From positions 62,001 through 126,000 of the forward strand of contig NZ_CANMTX010000001.1 of NCBI RefSeq assembly GCF_947500985.1: a stretch of 64,000 nucleotides of DNA, read 5' to 3'. The number at the start of each line of letters is the position of its first letter. The stretch's first letter is position 1. The stretch is from an uncultured Maribacter sp. Lineage in GTDB: Bacteria; Bacteroidota; Bacteroidia; Flavobacteriales; Flavobacteriaceae. The notes beneath the pieces were generated by a model that was given only the letters and a program-made list of their open reading frames with translations, was not told the DNA's origin and ran no database searches. Below, in pieces: positions 60,292-64,000 of this stretch. A program made the position numbers and the translations under genes.

Positions 60292-62952
60292 ATGGAGGAA
60301 AATGACGATTTGAACGAGGAAATAAACGAAAGCCTTTCCGAAGAAAACAGTACTAATATTGACTCATCTGAAGCATTGACCAGGGTGTCTGGTATGTATA
60401 AAGATTGGTTTTTAGATTACGCATCTTACGTAATCTTAGAACGAGCGGTACCTGCTATTGAAGACGGATTCAAACCTGTGCAACGACGTATCATGCATTC
60501 TTTAAAGGAGCTTGATGATGGTCGTTATAACAAAGTAGCTAACGTAGTTGGTCATACCATGCAGTATCACCCTCATGGTGATGCTAGTATTGCAGATGCC
60601 ATGGTGCAAATTGGTCAGAAAGACCTGTTAATAGATACTCAAGGTAACTGGGGTAACATTCTTACTGGCGATAGGGCTGCTGCGTCAAGGTATATTGAAG
60701 CCAGACTTTCTAAGTTTGCTTTAGAAGTTATATTTAGCCCCAAAATTACCGAGTGGCAAATGTCATATGATGGCAGAAAGAAAGAGCCGGTAAATTTTCC
60801 TGTAAAATTTCCTTTATTATTAGCTCAAGGTGCAGAGGGTATTGCTGTTGGTTTATCTACCAAAGTATTGGCTCATAACTTTATTGAGCTTATTGATGCT
60901 TCTATTAAGCATTTAAAGGGACAACGATTTAAGATTTATCCCGATTTTCCGACCGCAGGTATTATAGATGTTACGAATTATAATGACGGACTCAGAGGTG
61001 GTAAAATTAGGGTTCGTGCAAAAATATCTCAGTTAGATAAGAATACACTAGTAATCAATGAAATACCTTATGGTACTAATACTGGTAGTTTAATAGAGTC
61101 TATCTTAAAAGCTAATGAAAAAGGCAAGATAAAAATTAAAAAAATTGAAGACAATACCGCTGCAGATGTTGAGATTTTAGTACATCTTCCACCTGGTATT
61201 TCTCCAGATAGAACCATCGATGCTTTGTATGCTTTTACAGCCTGTGAATCTTCTATTTCTCCGCTTGGGTGTATTATTGAAGATAACAAACCATTGTTTA
61301 TTGGGGTTACAGAAATGCTTAGAAGGTCTACCGATTCTACGGTAGAATTATTGAAGCAAGAACTCGAAATTCAACTTAAGGAGTTAGAAGAGCAATGGCA
61401 CTTTGCTTCGCTAGAAAGAATTTTTATTGAAAATCGTATTTACCGAGATATTGAAGAAGAGGAAACTTGGGAAGGTGTAATTGCTGCAATCGATAAAGGT
61501 TTAGCGCCATTTACAAAACATCTCAAACGAGCAGTTACCGAAGAAGATATTACCAGACTTACCGAGATACGTATAAAGAGAATTTCAAAGTTCGATTTAG
61601 ATAAAGCTCAGCAGCATTTAGAGAGCTTGCAAGAGCGTATTGCGGAAGTAAAGCATCATTTGGCTAATCTTATTGAATTTGCAATTAATTACTTCAAGAA
61701 CCTTAAAGCAACCTACGGTAAAGATAGAGGTCGTCTAACCGAAATTCGTGTATTTGATGATATTGAAGCTACTAAAGTTGCTATCAGGAATACGAAGCTA
61801 TATGTAAATAGAGATGAAGGCTTTGTTGGTACATCATTAAAGAAAGATGAATATGTTACTGATTGTAGTGATATTGATGATATTATCATGATTACAAATG
61901 AAGGTAAAATGATGGTATCAAAAGTTGATTCTAAAATCTTTGTGGGCAAGGGTATTATTCATGTCGCGGTATTCAAGAAAAAAGATAAACGCACGACCTA
62001 TAACCTTGTTTATAAGGACGGCAAAGGCGGTGCTACATACATTAAGCGTTTTAATGTTACCAGCATGACCAGAGATAGAGAGTACGATTTAACCACTGGT
62101 AAGGCTGGTTCACAGGTGTTATATTTCTCTGCTAATCCAAACGGAGAGGCTGAAGTAATAACAGTTTTACTTCGTCAGGTGGGTAGTGTTAAGAAATTGA
62201 AATGGGATATTGATTTTTCAGATGTCCTGATTAAAGGAAGAGCTTCGAAAGGAAATATTGTTACTAAATATTCTGTTAAGCGAATCGAATTAAAGGAAAA
62301 AGGAGTGTCTACACTGAAGCCAAGAAAAATTTGGTTCGATAATGTTGTGCGTAGATTGAATGTTGACGGTAGAGGAGAATTGCTAGGGGAGTTTAAGGGC
62401 GATGACTTGTTATTAGTTATTAATCAGAAAGGAATTGCAAAAACCTTTTTACCTGTATTGACTTCTCATTTCGATGATGATATGATTGTGTTAGAGAAAT
62501 GGATACCAGAGAAACCGATTTCTGCTATTTATTGGGAAGGTGAAAAAGAACGTTTTTATATCAAAAGATTTTTGATTGAAAGTGAAAATAAAGAAGAATT
62601 GTTTATTTCAGAGCATCCAAAATCATATTTAGAGCTTGTATCTACGGACTGGAAACCAATGGTAGAAATTGAATTTCCTAAGCCTAGAGGTAAAGAAGCG
62701 AAGGATAATGAATCTGTTGATGTTGAAGATTTTATATCGATTAAAGGTATTAAAGCTTTAGGTAATCAGTTTATTACAGAGAAGGTTAAAAACATAAATC
62801 TTCTTGATCCATTGCCACATGAGCCAATGGTTCCAGAAGAAGTTGAGAATATTGAAGTTGTAGATGAAGAATCTGTAGCATCTGGTGATGATGCTGAGAA
62901 TTCTAAAAATGAAGATGATGAATCTGCAGATGAACCAACATTATTTGATTAG
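60292..62952 (+). CDS. parC: DNA topoisomerase IV subunit A
   Basis: An 886-residue type IIA topoisomerase cleavage subunit. The N-terminus is acidic (1-30), then SGMYKDWFLDYASYVILERA and DGFKPVQRRIMHSL. The DNA-cleaving Tyr is Y134 in RAAASRYIEARLS. HYPHG is represented by QYHPHGDAS near residue 91, where quinolone-resistance mutations usually fall. A beta-pinwheel-like C-terminal domain (about 530-810) follows, and a very acidic tail (SVASGDDAENSKNEDDE) ends the protein. The gyrase-specific GyrA box is not evident, consistent with ParC. mscL starts 8 bases after its stop, so all three are cotranscribed. Confidence 0.9.
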   Translation: MEENDDLNEEINESLSEENSTNIDSSEALTRVSGMYKDWFLDYASYVILERAVPAIEDGFKPVQRRIMHSLKELDDGRYNKVANVVGHTMQYHPHGDASIADAMVQIGQKDLLIDTQGNWGNILTGDRAAASRYIEARLSKFALEVIFSPKITEWQMSYDGRKKEPVNFPVKFPLLLAQGAEGIAVGLSTKVLAHNFIELIDASIKHLKGQRFKIYPDFPTAGIIDVTNYNDGLRGGKIRVRAKISQLDKNTLVINEIPYGTNTGSLIESILKANEKGKIKIKKIEDNTAADVEILVHLPPGISPDRTIDALYAFTACESSISPLGCIIEDNKPLFIGVTEMLRRSTDSTVELLKQELEIQLKELEEQWHFASLERIFIENRIYRDIEEEETWEGVIAAIDKGLAPFTKHLKRAVTEEDITRLTEIRIKRISKFDLDKAQQHLESLQERIAEVKHHLANLIEFAINYFKNLKATYGKDRGRLTEIRVFDDIEATKVAIRNTKLYVNRDEGFVGTSLKKDEYVTDCSDIDDIIMITNEGKMMVSKVDSKIFVGKGIIHVAVFKKKDKRTTYNLVYKDGKGGATYIKRFNVTSMTRDREYDLTTGKAGSQVLYFSANPNGEAEVITVLLRQVGSVKKLKWDIDFSDVLIKGRASKGNIVTKYSVKRIELKEKGVSTLKPRKIWFDNVVRRLNVDGRGELLGEFKGDDLLLVINQKGIAKTFLPVLTSHFDDDMIVLEKWIPEKPISAIYWEGEKERFYIKRFLIESENKEELFISEHPKSYLELVSTDWKPMVEIEFPKPRGKEAKDNESVDVEDFISIKGIKALGNQFITEKVKNINLLDPLPHEPMVPEEVENIEVVDEESVASGDDAENSKNEDDESADEPTLFD

Positions 62953-62960
62953 TCGGAATT

Positions 62961-63389
62961 ATGAAAAAATTTTTCGAAGAGTTTAAGAATTTTGCCATTA
63001 AAGGCAATATGATAGACTTAGCTGTCGGTATTATTATAGGGACCGCATTTAACAAAGTTGTAAGTACTATTGTATCCGCTATAATTATGCCTCCACTTTC
63101 TTTATTGACAGATGATGTTAATCTTTCAAATAAAAAATGGATTCTTAGGGAAGTTTCTGATTCGGTAGAGGAGGTAGCTATTGGTTATGGTGAACTAATA
63201 GAGTCTCTAATAGATTTTGGAATCATAGCCCTGACCATTTTTGTTATGGTAAAATTTATAAATAGGTTTAAAGAGAAATCTGAAGATCCATCAAACAAAG
63301 AAGTAGAAACTCCAAAAAACATAGCCTTGCTATCTAGTATGGAGCAACTGTTGCAAGAGCAAAATGCCATACTTAAAAGTAAAAAGTAA
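62961..63389 (+). CDS. mscL: Large-conductance mechanosensitive channel
   Basis: A 142-residue inner-membrane channel that opens under severe osmotic downshock. The N-terminal amphipathic helix and first membrane helix are FKNFAIKGNMIDLAVGIIIG (with GxxxG packing), followed by a periplasmic loop of about 45 residues and a second helix (FGIIALTIFVMVKFI). A cytoplasmic helix bundle (SSMEQLLQEQNAILKSKK) ends the protein. The length and motif order are standard. It is the last gene of the parE-parC-mscL run, although it has no functional tie to topoisomerases that I know of. Confidence 0.93.
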   Translation: MKKFFEEFKNFAIKGNMIDLAVGIIIGTAFNKVVSTIVSAIIMPPLSLLTDDVNLSNKKWILREVSDSVEEVAIGYGELIESLIDFGIIALTIFVMVKFINRFKEKSEDPSNKEVETPKNIALLSSMEQLLQEQNAILKSKK

Positions 63390-63497
63390 TTAAACTGTTT
63401 AATTATTGAGAAGTCTTATCGTGAGATAGAATGTTAAGATTAGACAAATTCAAAGAATAATTGCTTTTATAACTACCTTTACAAAAAATTTTAATTA

Positions 63498-64000
63498 ATG
63501 GATTTCACTAACCCCCTGGTGTATGGCGCACCAGCCTTTATTGCCTTTATTTTATTAGAATTGACCTACAGCAAAACTCATGGAGATGATGATCTTTATG
63601 ATTGGAAAGATTTTGCAGCTAGTAGTGTTATGGGAATTGGGTCTGCCATTATCGGTCCTTTATTAAAAGTAATTTTATTAGTTGTTCTTTTTGAGTATGC
63701 TTATGAGCTATTCAATCCATTGGTTGATGGTGTAAGAACAAATATCATGGGGTATAAGTCGTTTGGCTATGCTTGGTATGTTTGGTTACTTTGTCAATTA
63801 GCAGATGATTTTACTTATTATTGGTTTCACAGAGCAAATCATGAAATTCGTATTCTATGGGCGGCACATATAGTGCATCACTCTTCTGATAATTTTAATC
63901 TTGGTACTGCAATTCGTAATGGTTGGTTCACTTTGTTGTACAAGCCTTTTTTCTATGTTTGGATGCCTATAATCGGTTTTCCGGTAGAGATGGTAGTTGT
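63498..64000 (+). CDS. Sterol desaturase / fatty acid hydroxylase family protein (3' part beyond window)
   Basis: The frame from ATG 63498 is open to the window end (167 full codons). It has hydrophobic helices near the start and the first two of the three histidine clusters of the fatty acid hydroxylase family: HRANH (after FTYYWF) and HIVHHSS, which bind a di-iron centre. Such integral-membrane enzymes hydroxylate or desaturate lipids. Related proteins in Flavobacteriaceae include carotenoid and ornithine-lipid hydroxylases; the exact substrate cannot be named. The third His cluster lies beyond the window. Confidence 0.85.
   Translation, partial: MDFTNPLVYGAPAFIAFILLELTYSKTHGDDDLYDWKDFAASSVMGIGSAIIGPLLKVILLVVLFEYAYELFNPLVDGVRTNIMGYKSFGYAWYVWLLCQLADDFTYYWFHRANHEIRILWAAHIVHHSSDNFNLGTAIRNGWFTLLYKPFFYVWMPIIGFPVEMVV

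Overview
The window looks like chromosomal DNA of a marine member of the Flavobacteriaceae (Bacteroidota). The reasons are the AT-rich, densely packed genes, several promoters of the Bacteroidota form TTG-N17-20-TAnnTTTG with almost no Shine-Dalgarno sequences, TonB receptors with carboxypeptidase-like N-terminal domains, a FecI/FecR/TonB module, a secreted protein with a type IX-like C-terminal domain, bacillithiol synthesis (bshB1), and families typical of this group (DUF2911, TIGR02757, DUF2520, KdsC-Maf cluster). The genus cannot be settled from sequence alone. I see no insertion sequence, prophage, CRISPR array or rRNA.

Layout. 1-6.2 kb: a cut-off gene for an exported protein, a DUF6340-like lipoprotein, a reverse-strand SRPBCC/SDR/photolyase operon, a secreted propeller-like protein and a DUF2911 protein. 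6.3-11.8 kb: a reverse-strand operon of a PIG-L deacetylase, an easily overlooked 37-residue membrane protein, a sodium/solute symporter and galactokinase. 11.9-15.3 kb: a tight reverse operon DUF2520 - KdsC-like phosphatase - Maf - lipoprotein - MscS. 15.5-22.2 kb: a ResB-CcsA cytochrome c assembly fusion, an M14 peptidase, a Cys/Met-metabolism PLP enzyme and bshB1. 22.2-26.6 kb: two paralogous TPR histidine kinases with no response regulator beside them. 26.7 kb: tRNA-His. 27-33 kb: M28 peptidase, SGNH hydrolase, small membrane proteins, S10 carboxypeptidase and a Gfo/Idh/MocA oxidoreductase. 33.3-36.9 kb: a collagen-like/PhoX-like lipoprotein and a di-heme peroxidase with an imelysin-like N-terminal half. 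36.9-41.9 kb: TIGR02757, CPBP protease, a LolD-like ATPase, folE, a small membrane protein, and a sulfite-oxidase-type enzyme with its cytochrome c. 41.9-45.3 kb: a probable metal uptake set (small Cys/His membrane protein, TonB receptor, acidic lipoprotein). 45.4-50.7 kb: small envelope proteins, DUF937, serA and serC separated by a structured leader, an acyl-CoA reductase and a ferredoxin. 50.9-55.7 kb: ECF sigma factor, FecR and a large TonB receptor. 55.8-64 kb: ychF, cbpM/cbpA-type chaperones, parE-parC-mscL, and the start of a sterol desaturase-family gene.

Most of this is ordinary core genome. The observations most worth following are: (1) the 182-base serC-serA spacer, which can fold into a closed three-way RNA and also into a competing hairpin sharing the same bases, as a riboswitch or attenuator would; (2) the 37-residue membrane protein translationally coupled between the deacetylase and the symporter; (3) dyads placed exactly in the promoter spacers of the photolyase operon and of folE, the arrangement used by MerR-type regulators; and (4) the photolyase-operon SDR, in which the catalytic tyrosine is replaced by valine. 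Three convergent gene pairs end in a shared four-base palindrome (TTAA, CTAG, TTAA), which shows how compact the genome is.
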